Assembly: GCF_002795245.1 (NCBI RefSeq)
Contig: NZ_PGVG01000004.1
Coordinates: 248,001 to 312,000 of the forward strand
Source: Bradyrhizobium forestalis
Lineage (GTDB): Bacteria; Pseudomonadota; Alphaproteobacteria; Rhizobiales; Xanthobacteraceae
Reading direction: 5' to 3'
DNA: 64,000 nt
Below, piece by piece: positions 31,806-40,186 of the stretch; positions within the stretch are counted from its first letter, which is position 1, and every line of letters starts with the position of its first letter. The position numbers and the translations under genes were made by a program. Below the pieces are notes generated by a model. That model did not search any database. It saw nothing but the letters and a program-made list of their open reading frames with translations, and was not told the DNA's origin.

Positions 31806-32826
31806 CCTTGGGCGCGGCGCCCTCGGGCGGCGGCGCCAGCACGTGGATCGCTTCCTGGATCGAGTCCAACGCACGCTCTGTGGCGCGTACGCCGTGCGCG
31901 ATCAGATCCTCGGCGCGGTGGAAGTCGAACCAGCCGAACTGCCCGACCCGGGGCGTGATCAGCATGTCGGGCGGATCGCCGGCGAGGCGGGCGCGGGTGA
32001 TGCGGTCCTGCATGATGTTGAACGCATCGACCATCACCGAGGAGATGCCGGGCCGTCCGCCGCCGCCGAAGAACTCACGCTTCATGGTCCTCTCGGGCGA
32101 GAAGAGCCGCGGGAAGCGCCGCTTGGCGGTCGCTGTTTCCTCGGCCACCGGCGCGACCGGTGTGGGCATCGCGCCGTGCGAATAGATCGTCGTGGAATGG
32201 GTGAAGATGTCGCTGGAAAGGTTTGCCGCAATGACGATTTCGGCGCCGAGCGCGCGCGCGGCCGAGACCGGCACCGGATTGACCAGCGCGCCGTCGACCA
32301 GCCAGCGGTCGCCGATCAGCACGGGCGAGAAGATGCCGGGCAGGGCATAGGAGGCGCGCATCGCGTCGACCACGCGGCCGCGGGTCAGCCAGATCTCATG
32401 GCCGGTACGGACTTCGGTCGCGACGGTCGCGAACTTGACTGGCAGGTCTTCGATCAGGGTCTGGCCGATCGCCTCTTCCAGCCGGGTTGCCAGCTTCTCG
32501 CCGCCGATCAGGCCCGAGCCGTTGAGGCGGATGTCGAGATAGCCGAGGATGTTGCGCATGCCTTGCAGGCTGCGGCCCCATTCTTCGAACGTGTCGAGCT
32601 GGCCGGTCGCATAGGCCCCGCCGACCACGGCGCCAATTGACGTTCCGACCACGACATCGGGCACGATGCCGTTGCTGAGCAAGGTCTTCAGGATGCCGAT
32701 ATGGGCAAAGCCGCGCGCCGCGCCGCCGCCGAGCGCAAGGCCAATGACCGGCCGGCGGATGCTGCCGAGACCAACCTTCTCGCCGTTCGAGCCGTTCGCG
32801 CTCCGACCTTTCAAGATGTCCAGCAC
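31795..32826 (-). CDS. Patatin-like phospholipase family protein
   Basis: A 343-residue esterase/phospholipase of the RssA/YchK type. Oxyanion loop GGGAARGFAH, nucleophile elbow GTSIG (Ser) and catalytic Asp in VDGALVNP are all present, so an active Ser-Asp dyad is expected. It probably cleaves acyl chains of membrane lipids. The GTG at 32826 is preferred to the TTG at 32856 because GGAGAG lies 6 bases before it. The gene converges on the CBS gene with 19 bases between stops. Confidence 0.92.
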   Translation of the reverse strand: MLDILKGRSANGSNGEKVGLGSIRRPVIGLALGGGAARGFAHIGILKTLLSNGIVPDVVVGTSIGAVVGGAYATGQLDTFEEWGRSLQGMRNILGYLDIRLNGSGLIGGEKLATRLEEAIGQTLIEDLPVKFATVATEVRTGHEIWLTRGRVVDAMRASYALPGIFSPVLIGDRWLVDGALVNPVPVSAARALGAEIVIAANLSSDIFTHSTTIYSHGAMPTPVAPVAEETATAKRRFPRLFSPERTMKREFFGGGGRPGISSVMVDAFNIMQDRITRARLAGDPPDMLITPRVGQFGWFDFHRAEDLIAHGVRATERALDSIQEAIHVLAPPPEGAAPKAAE

Positions 32827-33087
32827 CGAAACTCTCCTACGCCGGGCCAGCCCCAACCAACCACCAGACTAGGGACCGTTCCTGACCTCCGCCATCTCAG
32901 GGGCGAAGCATGGTTTATGCTGCTTTGGGAAGCGCACAGGGCAGGAGTATGGCGATGGACGGTTGCTCCAGGGATAATCGCGCAGGCGTCAACCCGGTTC
33001 CAGGGAAGGAGGGGCCGCAAGCGAGGTCGTATTTCTTGGGGTTTTAGAGGCTTGAATTTGCCGCGTTTTCGGTGAAAAGCAGGGAAC

Positions 33088-34161
33088 ATGACACGCGGGG
33101 GTGACGGCATCATCGGATGGCGGCGCAGCGGCAGGCTGCTGCCGGCGCTGATCCTTGCCGCGTGTCTCGTGACCCCGGGCCAAAATGCTGCGCAGGCGCA
33201 GCTTTTCTCCGATCGCCCGCCGCCGGTGCCGCCGGCATCGGTGCCCGACCCCGGCAACGCCATCAATCTGGCACCGCCCTCCGGGCCGGGCGCGGGACCC
33301 CCAAGCCTGCCGCCGACGCTGATGCAGCCCGCTACGCCCAGCATGCCGCCGCCGGCTGTCACGACCGTGCCGCCGGCCGCGCCGCTGAATGCGGCTGTGC
33401 CCGGGCAGGGTGTGCTGTCGCTGACGGCGAAATACGGCAAGGACTCAGCCCCGATCACCAGCGGCCTGGTCTGGCGCGTGTTCGCCGACCGTCCCGACGA
33501 GAACGGCACCTTCAAGCTGATCCGTGAAGATCGCAGTGCCACGCCCAACATCGTGCTGCCGCCCGGCAACTACGTCGTCCACGTCGCCTTCGGCCTCGTC
33601 AGCGCGGTGCGCACCGTCAGCCTGAAGGCCGAGACCGACCGCGAATCCTTCGTGCTGCCGGCCGGCGGCCTGCGCATCGAGGGCCGGGTCGGCACCAGCC
33701 GCATTCCGCAGAACCAGATCTCGTTCGCGATCTACAAGGGCAGCCAGTTCGAATCCGGCGAGCGCGCCTCGCTGGTGCCCAACGTCTCCGCCGGCGACGT
33801 CGTGCTGATCCCGGAGGGCACCTACTACATCGTCTCCAACTATGGCGACGCCAATTCGGTGGTGCGTTCCGACATTCGCGTTCAGGCCGGCAAGCTCACC
33901 GACGTCACCATCACCCACCGCGCCGCCGTCATCACGCTCAAGCTGGTCAGCGACAGGGGCGGCGAGGCGCTCGCCAACACCGCCTGGTCGGTGCTGACCC
34001 CGGGCGGCGACGTCATCAAGGAATCGATCGGCGCCTTCCCGCGTGTCGTGCTGTCCGAAGGCGAATACCGCGCCATCGCCAAGAACGAGGGCAAGGTCTA
34101 CGAGCGCGGTTTCAACGTCGTCAACGGCGTCGACGGCGAAGTCGAAGTGGTGGCGCGCTAA
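33088..34161 (+). CDS. Secreted Pro-rich protein with beta-sandwich-like repeats
   Basis: A 357-residue exported protein: long signal peptide (cleavage near AQA-Q), an 80-residue Pro-rich spacer, then about 250 residues of repeating beta pattern (LVWRVFADRP, NIVLPPGNYVVHVAFG, GDVVLIPEGTYYIVSNYG, RVVLSEGEYRAIAKNEGKVYERGFNV). The repeated L-P-x-G-x-Y motifs look like carboxypeptidase-regulatory or transthyretin-like modules, three or more in tandem. I do not know the function; attachment or envelope association is plausible. Confidence 0.82.
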   Translation: MTRGGDGIIGWRRSGRLLPALILAACLVTPGQNAAQAQLFSDRPPPVPPASVPDPGNAINLAPPSGPGAGPPSLPPTLMQPATPSMPPPAVTTVPPAAPLNAAVPGQGVLSLTAKYGKDSAPITSGLVWRVFADRPDENGTFKLIREDRSATPNIVLPPGNYVVHVAFGLVSAVRTVSLKAETDRESFVLPAGGLRIEGRVGTSRIPQNQISFAIYKGSQFESGERASLVPNVSAGDVVLIPEGTYYIVSNYGDANSVVRSDIRVQAGKLTDVTITHRAAVITLKLVSDRGGEALANTAWSVLTPGGDVIKESIGAFPRVVLSEGEYRAIAKNEGKVYERGFNVVNGVDGEVEVVAR

Positions 34162-34501
34162 GGCCCGGGCGGCGGTGCTGCCCGCAGCGAGGCGCTCGGC
34201 ACGACAATTCTCATCGCGCGCACGGGTGTACTTCTCCCAATACCGCCGCCTTTGGCATCGGTGCTGCCAGGCAACTGCTCTTGCCCACCAGCTCCTGTGT
34301 TCTGCCTTGAATACTGGCCAGCGCCACCGGTTGCCTCTTGGGGCCGGGAAACACCGGTGGCATCGGCTCATTCCAGAGGCGGCGCGCCTGCCCCCGCGAC
34401 CGGTGGAAGATACGGATTTCCGATAATCAATCTTATTCTCTTTCCGTCCTGCTGCGCTATATGTCGGGCGTCCGTCTAACGGGGGAGGCCGGAGCAGGCG
34501 C
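34162..34501. other. Gene-poor gap
   Basis: No supported gene. A 9-bp inverted repeat (GCCACCGGT at 34323-34331 and ACCGGTGGC at 34353-34361) with a 21-base loop is the only notable structure and might be a transcript end for the upstream gene. Confidence 0.5.
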
Positions 34502-34741
34502 ATGCCTTGCGAGACCGGCACGGAGCAGGGGACCAGGCTCGTCGGCATGTTCGAAGTGATCCTCACCAGGCGCAAGCGGTTTGGCTGGCGATGGCAAGTG
34601 TGCGACCAGTCCGGCAAGATATTTGCCGATGGCTTCGAGCGCACCCGGCCGTCTGCCAAATATCAAGGCGAGCGCGCGTTGTTCTTCCTGTTGTCCCAAG
34701 CCCATTTGCGCAACCGCTCGGCGGCGTCCAGCGAGGACTAG
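34502..34741 (+). CDS. Small hypothetical protein
   Basis: A 79-residue protein whose core (RKRFGWRWQVCDQSGKIFADGFERTRPSAKYQGERALFFLL) resembles a family of short Bradyrhizobium proteins I recall with a Trp-rich strand pair followed by an RxxAxYQGxRALF helix; function unknown. GGAG lies 7 bases before the ATG at 34502. A second ATG at 34547 would give a 64-residue form. It is followed directly by repeat family A copy 4. Confidence 0.65.
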   Translation: MPCETGTEQGTRLVGMFEVILTRRKRFGWRWQVCDQSGKIFADGFERTRPSAKYQGERALFFLLSQAHLRNRSAASSED

Positions 34742-34757
34742 CGGCGTTTATGGCTGC

Positions 34758-34834
34758 GTAGCCCAGGTGAGCGGAGCGATACCCGGGACAGCTCGTGCCG
34801 CGATCCCGGATGTCGCTTCGCACATCCGGGCTAC
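34758..34834. repeat. Palindromic repeat family A, copy 4
   Basis: Begins GTAGCCCAGGTGAGCGGAGC and ends GCACATCCGGGCTAC, with several mismatches between arms. Divergent compared with copies 1-3. It sits 16 bases after the small gene. Confidence 0.75.
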
Positions 34835-34944
34835 AAGACCTTGCGTTGCCTGTCGGGCAAAACACGCCAGCGATGGGTCAATGCCTGCCGTCGAAAACAT
34901 TCTCCTTTACCGAAATTCGGAAATAACGTATGTCTCGCCGCAAC

Positions 34945-35416
34945 CCGGCCCAAGGAAGAGGGGCGTATCGCGATCGTCACGAACGCGGGTCGGGCGGCGG
35001 TGGACGTGAGTTGCACCGGCGCGAAAAGCTTCGCAGGGCGGGCGACCGTGAGCGAAGACCTCGTGCCAACGACAGGTGCGGTTCGCGTACGGCAAAATCG
35101 TGTGGTCCTGGCGCCCGGGGTCTGTGCGCCAAGTGTTGCGGTGATGTGGCGGCCCGACCGGGCACGTGCATCAGCCATCCGCAAGGCGACGGGGGCAATA
35201 GTGCATCGCTCTCCGAGGAGAGCACGACATAAGCCGTAAAACCACTGCGCAGGGAAGGCCGGATGCTTGGCTTCACCTGTATGCCGCTGTGCAAGATTCT
35301 TGTTGTCACCTTTCGCACAGTGGACCGTGGGTGCCCGGCCGGCACCAGGTCTTCCCTGCGCCCTCTTTCACTGGGGGTGAGGTCACGATGCAAAGCTCGG
35401 GCGAGATGAGCCGCGA
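34945..35416. repeat. Large dispersed repeat (family E), non-coding
   Basis: About 470 bases that I recognise as a repeat seen at many places in Bradyrhizobium genomes. It contains an 11-bp inverted repeat, GCGCAGGGAAG at 35247-35257 and CTTCCCTGCGC at 35351-35361. A 132-codon frame through it (34841-35239) has repeat-like composition and no family; I treat it as non-coding. Recognition is from memory and should be checked. Confidence 0.5.
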
Positions 35417-35452
35417 GAATGCGATCCCATGCACCCATTCATCAACGCTTTC

Positions 35453-35588
35453 GTGCCCCGGACGCAGCGCAGCGTCTCTTTGACGATGCGCTGCAGAGCC
35501 GGGGCCCATGCAGCAGCGAGCGACGTAGCCTGCTGGGTCCCGGCTCTGAGCCGCAACGCTTGCGCGTTACGTCGCGTCCTGGACACGA
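35453..35588. repeat. Dispersed repeat family B, copy 4
   Basis: Contains TGCCCCGGACGCAGCGCAGC, GCAGAGCCGGGGCCCATG and CTGGGTCCCGGCTCTG in the same order as copy 2. Together with family E it fills most of the gap between 34835 and 35600. Confidence 0.75.
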
Positions 35589-35750
35589 GAGCACCGCCTT
35601 TGCACAACCGTCATAGTCTCTAACGCCCACTAACCAACACCTGACTTAAAACTGTCATAATCGCTGAATGGAACCCGCGCCTGCGCGCTTTTTACATGTC
35701 GTTAAGCGCGCCTGCATTGGATGCTCCGGGAAAGTGCGTTGGGGACTGCA

Positions 35751-38213
35751 ATGACTGCCGCGAAGAAGATGCCGGGAAAACCGGCCGCCGAAATGTTCGA
35801 CGACATCCCGGTGCTTCAGCGCAAATGGCGTGCGGCGTTGAAGCCGGGCGAGCGGCTGCCGCGCTACGAGGACGTGATGCTCGGCAGCCTCGGACGGCTC
35901 GCCGACCACATCGCGCTCTTGAAGAACGACGGTGTGCTCGAGCTGTCGCGCAGCGGACGTTACGTGCAGAAATGGCTCGGCGAGGAGCGCTGGGACATTC
36001 CCGTCGCCGAGCTGTCGCCGGACTGCGCCACGGCGCTGTCGGAAGCGGCGGGGAGCGCGCTTGCGACCGGACGGCCGCACCAGGCGAGCGCGCATTGCGT
36101 ACGCGACGGCATGGTCAGGACCTATGACGTGCTGGCGCTGCCGACGTCCTCCCGCTGGGGCGCGACGCTGGTCGGCGCCTATGTCAACGAGCGCGGCGCG
36201 CAATACAATCTCCTCGACGCCATCTTTTCCTCGACCGACGACGCGGTGGTCTCCCTGGCGACGCTGCGCGATGCCGGCGGCAAGCCGTTCGATCTTCAGG
36301 TCGTGCATCACAACAGAAGCGCGGGCGAGTTGCTGAAGGTTGCGAGCGGAAGCCTGTTGTGGCGGCGGATCGGCGAGGGCAGCACGCTGCTGGCCTCGCC
36401 CGAGGTGATGGAATTCCTGCTCAAGGCCGTCTCGGGCGGCCGCGGCGAGCAGCTCGAGATCGAGAGCGAGGCCCGCTACCTCAGGCTCAGCGCCACCGCC
36501 TTCGCCGACGTGGTCTCGCTGACGATCTCCGATGTCACCGCATTGAAGCGGCGCGATGCCTCGTTCCGCCTGCTGTTCGACAACAACCCGATGCCGATGT
36601 GGGTGTTCGACGCAGAGACCAAGGAGTTCCTCAGCGTCAACGACGCCGCGGTCCAGCATTACGGCTACAGCCGCGCCACCTTCCTGCGCATGAAGCTGCA
36701 CGAGATCTGGCCGGAGGACGAGTGGGACAGCCACGCCGAGGCGCTGGAGCGCGTCGGCGACGCCTATCACTCCTCGCGCAACTGGCGGCACTTACGCGCC
36801 GACGGCAGCGAGATCGAGGTGCTCACCTTCGGCCGCCGCGTCGCCTTCGACGATCGCGACGGCTACCTGGTGGCGGTGGTCGACATCACCGAGCGCCGCA
36901 AGGCCGAGGCCCGCATCGCCCATATGGCGCACCATGACGGGCTCACCGACCTGCCGAACCGCGAGCACTTCCAGGAGCGTCTGAAGCAGGCGCTGGGCCA
37001 GGCCGGGGGAAAGCGGGTCGGCGTGCTCTACATCGATCTCGACCTCTTCAAGAACATCAACGATTCCTTCGGTCATCCGGTCGGCGACCGCCTGCTGAAG
37101 CAGGTCGCCGAGCGCCTGACCATCGCGGTCCGCGGCGCCAATCTCGCGGCGCGGCTTGGTGGTGACGAGTTCGCCGTCATTTTGGCCGCCGACGTCTCGC
37201 CGAACGAGGCCAGCGCCTGCGCGAGCCTGCTGATCGACATGGTGAAGGCCCCTTATGATCTCGACGGACAGGAGATGGTGATCGGCGCCAGCATCGGCAT
37301 CGCGCTGTCGCCGGGCGACGGCACGACGCCGGAAGAGTTGATGCGCAATGCCGACATGGCGCTGTATCGGGCGAAGTCCGAGGGCGGTGGCGTGCACCAC
37401 TTCTTCGAGCGTGAGATGGACCTCCAGGCGCAGAGGCGCCGTGACATGGAGCTCGATCTGCGCCGCGCATTCGCCAATGGCGAGTTCGAGCTGCACTATC
37501 AGCCGCTGGTGTCGATCGCCTCCGACCGCATCTCCGGCTTCGAGTCGCTGCTGCGCTGGCGTCATCCGGACAAGGGCATGATCTCGCCGGCGGAGTTCAT
37601 CCCTGTTGCCGAGGACATCGGCCTCATCATTCAGCTCGGCGAGTGGGTGCTGCGCGAAGCCTGCGCCGAGGCCGTCAAATGGCCTGTCGACGTCAAGGTC
37701 GCGGTCAATCTGTCGCCGGCGCAATTCCGCAGCCGCAACCTGGTTCAGGTCGTGATCTCGGCCCTGGCGCAGTCCGGCCTGTCGCCGAAGCGGCTCGAGC
37801 TCGAGATCACCGAATCGATCTTTCTGGCGGAGACCGATGCCAATCTCGCCATCCTGCATCAATTGCGCGAGCTCGGCGTCGGCATTTCCATGGACGATTT
37901 CGGCACCGGCTATTCCAGCCTGAGCTATCTCCGCAGCTTTCCCTTCGACAAGATCAAGATCGACCGTTCCTTCGTCAAGGATCTGGCGCAGCGGCCCGAC
38001 TGCGGCGCGATCGTGCGCGCGATCTCCGGGCTCGGCCGCAGCCTCAACATCCCCACGACCGCCGAGGGCGTGGAAACCGAGGATCAGCTCGACTGGCTGC
38101 GTGCCGAAGGCTGCAACGAGGTGCAGGGATTTCTGTTCAGCGCCGCGCGGCCCGCGGCCGAGATCGGAAAGCTGCTCGCCGATTTCGGTCAGCGCACCTC
38201 ACGGGCGGCGTAG
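35751..38213 (+). CDS. PAS-GGDEF-EAL bifunctional c-di-GMP protein
   Basis: An 820-residue cytoplasmic signalling protein with no membrane helix. An N-terminal PAS-like region (about 25-150, similar to PAS_5), further PAS domains (about 160-265 and 270-390), GGDEF (about 400-560, motif GGDEF at 470-474) and EAL (about 575-815). The I-site position reads RGAN instead of RxxD, so product inhibition may be lost. The EAL motif is ESLLR (from residue 598) and catalytic motifs NLSPAQF, ELEITES and DDFGTGYSS are intact, so phosphodiesterase activity is likely. The stop overlaps the converging hydrolase gene by 15 bases. GGGGA precedes the ATG at 35751. Confidence 0.93.
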   Translation: MTAAKKMPGKPAAEMFDDIPVLQRKWRAALKPGERLPRYEDVMLGSLGRLADHIALLKNDGVLELSRSGRYVQKWLGEERWDIPVAELSPDCATALSEAAGSALATGRPHQASAHCVRDGMVRTYDVLALPTSSRWGATLVGAYVNERGAQYNLLDAIFSSTDDAVVSLATLRDAGGKPFDLQVVHHNRSAGELLKVASGSLLWRRIGEGSTLLASPEVMEFLLKAVSGGRGEQLEIESEARYLRLSATAFADVVSLTISDVTALKRRDASFRLLFDNNPMPMWVFDAETKEFLSVNDAAVQHYGYSRATFLRMKLHEIWPEDEWDSHAEALERVGDAYHSSRNWRHLRADGSEIEVLTFGRRVAFDDRDGYLVAVVDITERRKAEARIAHMAHHDGLTDLPNREHFQERLKQALGQAGGKRVGVLYIDLDLFKNINDSFGHPVGDRLLKQVAERLTIAVRGANLAARLGGDEFAVILAADVSPNEASACASLLIDMVKAPYDLDGQEMVIGASIGIALSPGDGTTPEELMRNADMALYRAKSEGGGVHHFFEREMDLQAQRRRDMELDLRRAFANGEFELHYQPLVSIASDRISGFESLLRWRHPDKGMISPAEFIPVAEDIGLIIQLGEWVLREACAEAVKWPVDVKVAVNLSPAQFRSRNLVQVVISALAQSGLSPKRLELEITESIFLAETDANLAILHQLRELGVGISMDDFGTGYSSLSYLRSFPFDKIKIDRSFVKDLAQRPDCGAIVRAISGLGRSLNIPTTAEGVETEDQLDWLRAEGCNEVQGFLFSAARPAAEIGKLLADFGQRTSRAA

Positions 38214-39467
38214 TGCGGGCGGATAGCAGTCGTAGACCAGTGCCTTGAACGCGGGCGTGATGCGGCTGCGCTCGTTCTGGGTCTGTTGCATCATGAGGTA
38301 GACCATGTCGAGCTTGGGATCGACGCCGAAATAGGTGCCGCTCCCTGAATCCCATTTCAATTCGCCGAGCGAGCCCGGTGGCGGCGGTTTGGCGTTGCCG
38401 GGATCGGTCCGCACCGCAAGGCCGTAGCCATAGCCGAAGCCGTCGCCCGGGAAATAGAAATAGTCGCGTCCGACGCCGGAGCCCGGCCCGATGTGGTCGG
38501 TCGTCATGGCCTTGAACGCGGCCGGGCTGAGGTAGCGCCTGCCTGCGAACTCGCCGCCGTTGAGCAGCATCTGCGAGAAGCGCTGATAGTCGGTGATGGT
38601 CGAGAGCAGGCCGCCGCCGCCGGACTGCCATTCGGGATGATCGAGGCGCTCGCGCTCGCCGGCGAGCAGGATGAAATCGTTCGGCAGCGGCCGCGCCATC
38701 CGCGCCAGCTCGTCCTCCGTCGCGAGCACAAATTTGGTGCTGTTCATGCCGAGCGGGTCGAAGATGCGCTGTTTCAGGTACTGATACAGCGTCTGGCCCG
38801 AGATGATCTCGATGATGCTGCCGAGCACGTCGGTGGAATGGCCGTAGCGCCACAGCGTTCCCGGCTGCCGCGCCAGCGGCAGCCTGGCGATGCGATCGGC
38901 GAATTCCCTGTTGTTGAATTGGCCTTCGAAGATGTCGGCGGCCTTGTAGGCCTGCTCGACCCATTTGCCGCCGATATAATCGTAGCTGATGCCAGAGGTG
39001 TGCCGCAGCAGATCCTCGATGTTGACAGGACGGACCGGTGGCACGAGGTCAAGCTCCAGCTTGCCGTCCGGCTCGGTGACCTCGAGGCCCACCTTGGTCT
39101 TGGCAAAGAGCGGGATGTATTTCGACACGGGATCGGTGAGCGCAAGCTTGCCCTCGGCGATCAGCATCATCGCGCCAAGGCATGTGATCGGCTTGGTCAT
39201 GGAGTGGATGGCGAAGATCGTGTCCGGCGTCATGGCGAGGCCGGTCCTGGTGTCGCGCACGCCGAAGCACTTCAGATAGACCGGCTTGCCGTGCTGCTGG
39301 ACCAGGATCACCGCGCCCGGCAACCGGCCGCTTGCCACCTCGTTGTCGAAATACGCCGTGATGCGGTCGAGCCCCTCGGACGAGGGGGCGGGAATGTCGG
39401 CGGCGCGGCCTCGCGTCATTGCGCCGGCGAGCATCGCGGCTCCGAGCAGAAATTCACGCCGTCGCAT
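38199..39467 (-). CDS. Serine hydrolase, class C beta-lactamase fold
   Basis: A 422-residue exported protein (signal peptide MRRREFLLGAAMLAGAMTRG with RRR, possibly Tat). The SxxK motif is SMTK and the second motif is Y-G-H in LWRYGHSTD, where Y-x-N is usual. Close relatives are esterases or D-alanyl peptidases, not true beta-lactamases. It overlaps the 3' end of the GGDEF-EAL gene by 15 bases in convergent orientation. Confidence 0.88.
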   Translation of the reverse strand: MRRREFLLGAAMLAGAMTRGRAADIPAPSSEGLDRITAYFDNEVASGRLPGAVILVQQHGKPVYLKCFGVRDTRTGLAMTPDTIFAIHSMTKPITCLGAMMLIAEGKLALTDPVSKYIPLFAKTKVGLEVTEPDGKLELDLVPPVRPVNIEDLLRHTSGISYDYIGGKWVEQAYKAADIFEGQFNNREFADRIARLPLARQPGTLWRYGHSTDVLGSIIEIISGQTLYQYLKQRIFDPLGMNSTKFVLATEDELARMARPLPNDFILLAGERERLDHPEWQSGGGGLLSTITDYQRFSQMLLNGGEFAGRRYLSPAAFKAMTTDHIGPGSGVGRDYFYFPGDGFGYGYGLAVRTDPGNAKPPPPGSLGELKWDSGSGTYFGVDPKLDMVYLMMQQTQNERSRITPAFKALVYDCYPPALRRP

Positions 39468-39529
39468 CCGGGCTCCTCCCTCGGCGGGATCAAAGCCGCA
39501 AGATATTCAGAGCGTCAACACGACTTCGA

Positions 39530-40093
39530 CTAAAAACGCGTCACAATTTCCGAAAGGAACGGTCGCGGACGGTCCTCGCTCGGTTTGGTCGGCGTGCCGA
39601 TATGGACGAAGCCGGCGAGCTTCTCGTCCGGCTTGAGGCCGAGGCCGTCAAGCACGTCGCGGTCGAAGGCGAACCAGCCGGTCAGCCAGCAGGCGCCGTA
39701 GCCGAGCGCGGTGGCGGCCGTGACGATGTTCATGGCGCTGGCGCCCGCCGACAACTCCTGCTCGAACGCCGGCACCTTCGGATGCGGCCTGGTGAAGCTG
39801 ACGATGCCGATCACCAATGGCGCGTCCATCAGGCGCTTGCGCTCGACCTCGACGTCGGCCGCCGGTGCGCCCGGATTCTTCCGGGCGAAGACCCTCGCGA
39901 TGACCTCGCCGGCACGCTGGCGGCCGTCACCCTCGAAGACGATGAAGCGCCAGGGCGTGAGCTTGCCGTGATCGGGCACGCGCGCCCCGATGGTGAGGAT
40001 CGTCTCGAGCTCGGCCGGCGAGGGGCCGGGGCCAGTCATCTCGCGCGGCTTGACCGAGCGGCGGGTCTTCAGGAGTTCGATGGCGTCGGGCAC
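39530..40093 (-). CDS. Nitroreductase family protein
   Basis: A 187-residue FMN-dependent oxidoreductase of the YdjA-like subgroup: RRSVKPREM near the N-terminus (FMN phosphate), ARVPDHGKLTPWRFIVFEG, and the C-terminal AATALGYGACWLTGWF. It likely reduces nitro or quinone compounds with NAD(P)H. The GTG at 40093 is preceded by GAGGA and gives a start that fits the family; the longer frame does not. Confidence 0.9.
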   Translation of the reverse strand: MPDAIELLKTRRSVKPREMTGPGPSPAELETILTIGARVPDHGKLTPWRFIVFEGDGRQRAGEVIARVFARKNPGAPAADVEVERKRLMDAPLVIGIVSFTRPHPKVPAFEQELSAGASAMNIVTAATALGYGACWLTGWFAFDRDVLDGLGLKPDEKLAGFVHIGTPTKPSEDRPRPFLSEIVTRF

Positions 40094-40186
40094 GGGGATA
40101 TCCTCTTCGGCTGGTCGTCGGGCGTGCCATGCCGAGATAGGCATGCACGCCCGCAACCGGAAGCGAATTTAGATCGATTTCAGGGA

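Noticed and set aside
34841..35239. 132-codon plus-strand frame
   Set aside because: It coincides with a dispersed repeat that I recall as non-coding in Bradyrhizobium; no ribosome binding site and no conserved-domain pattern.
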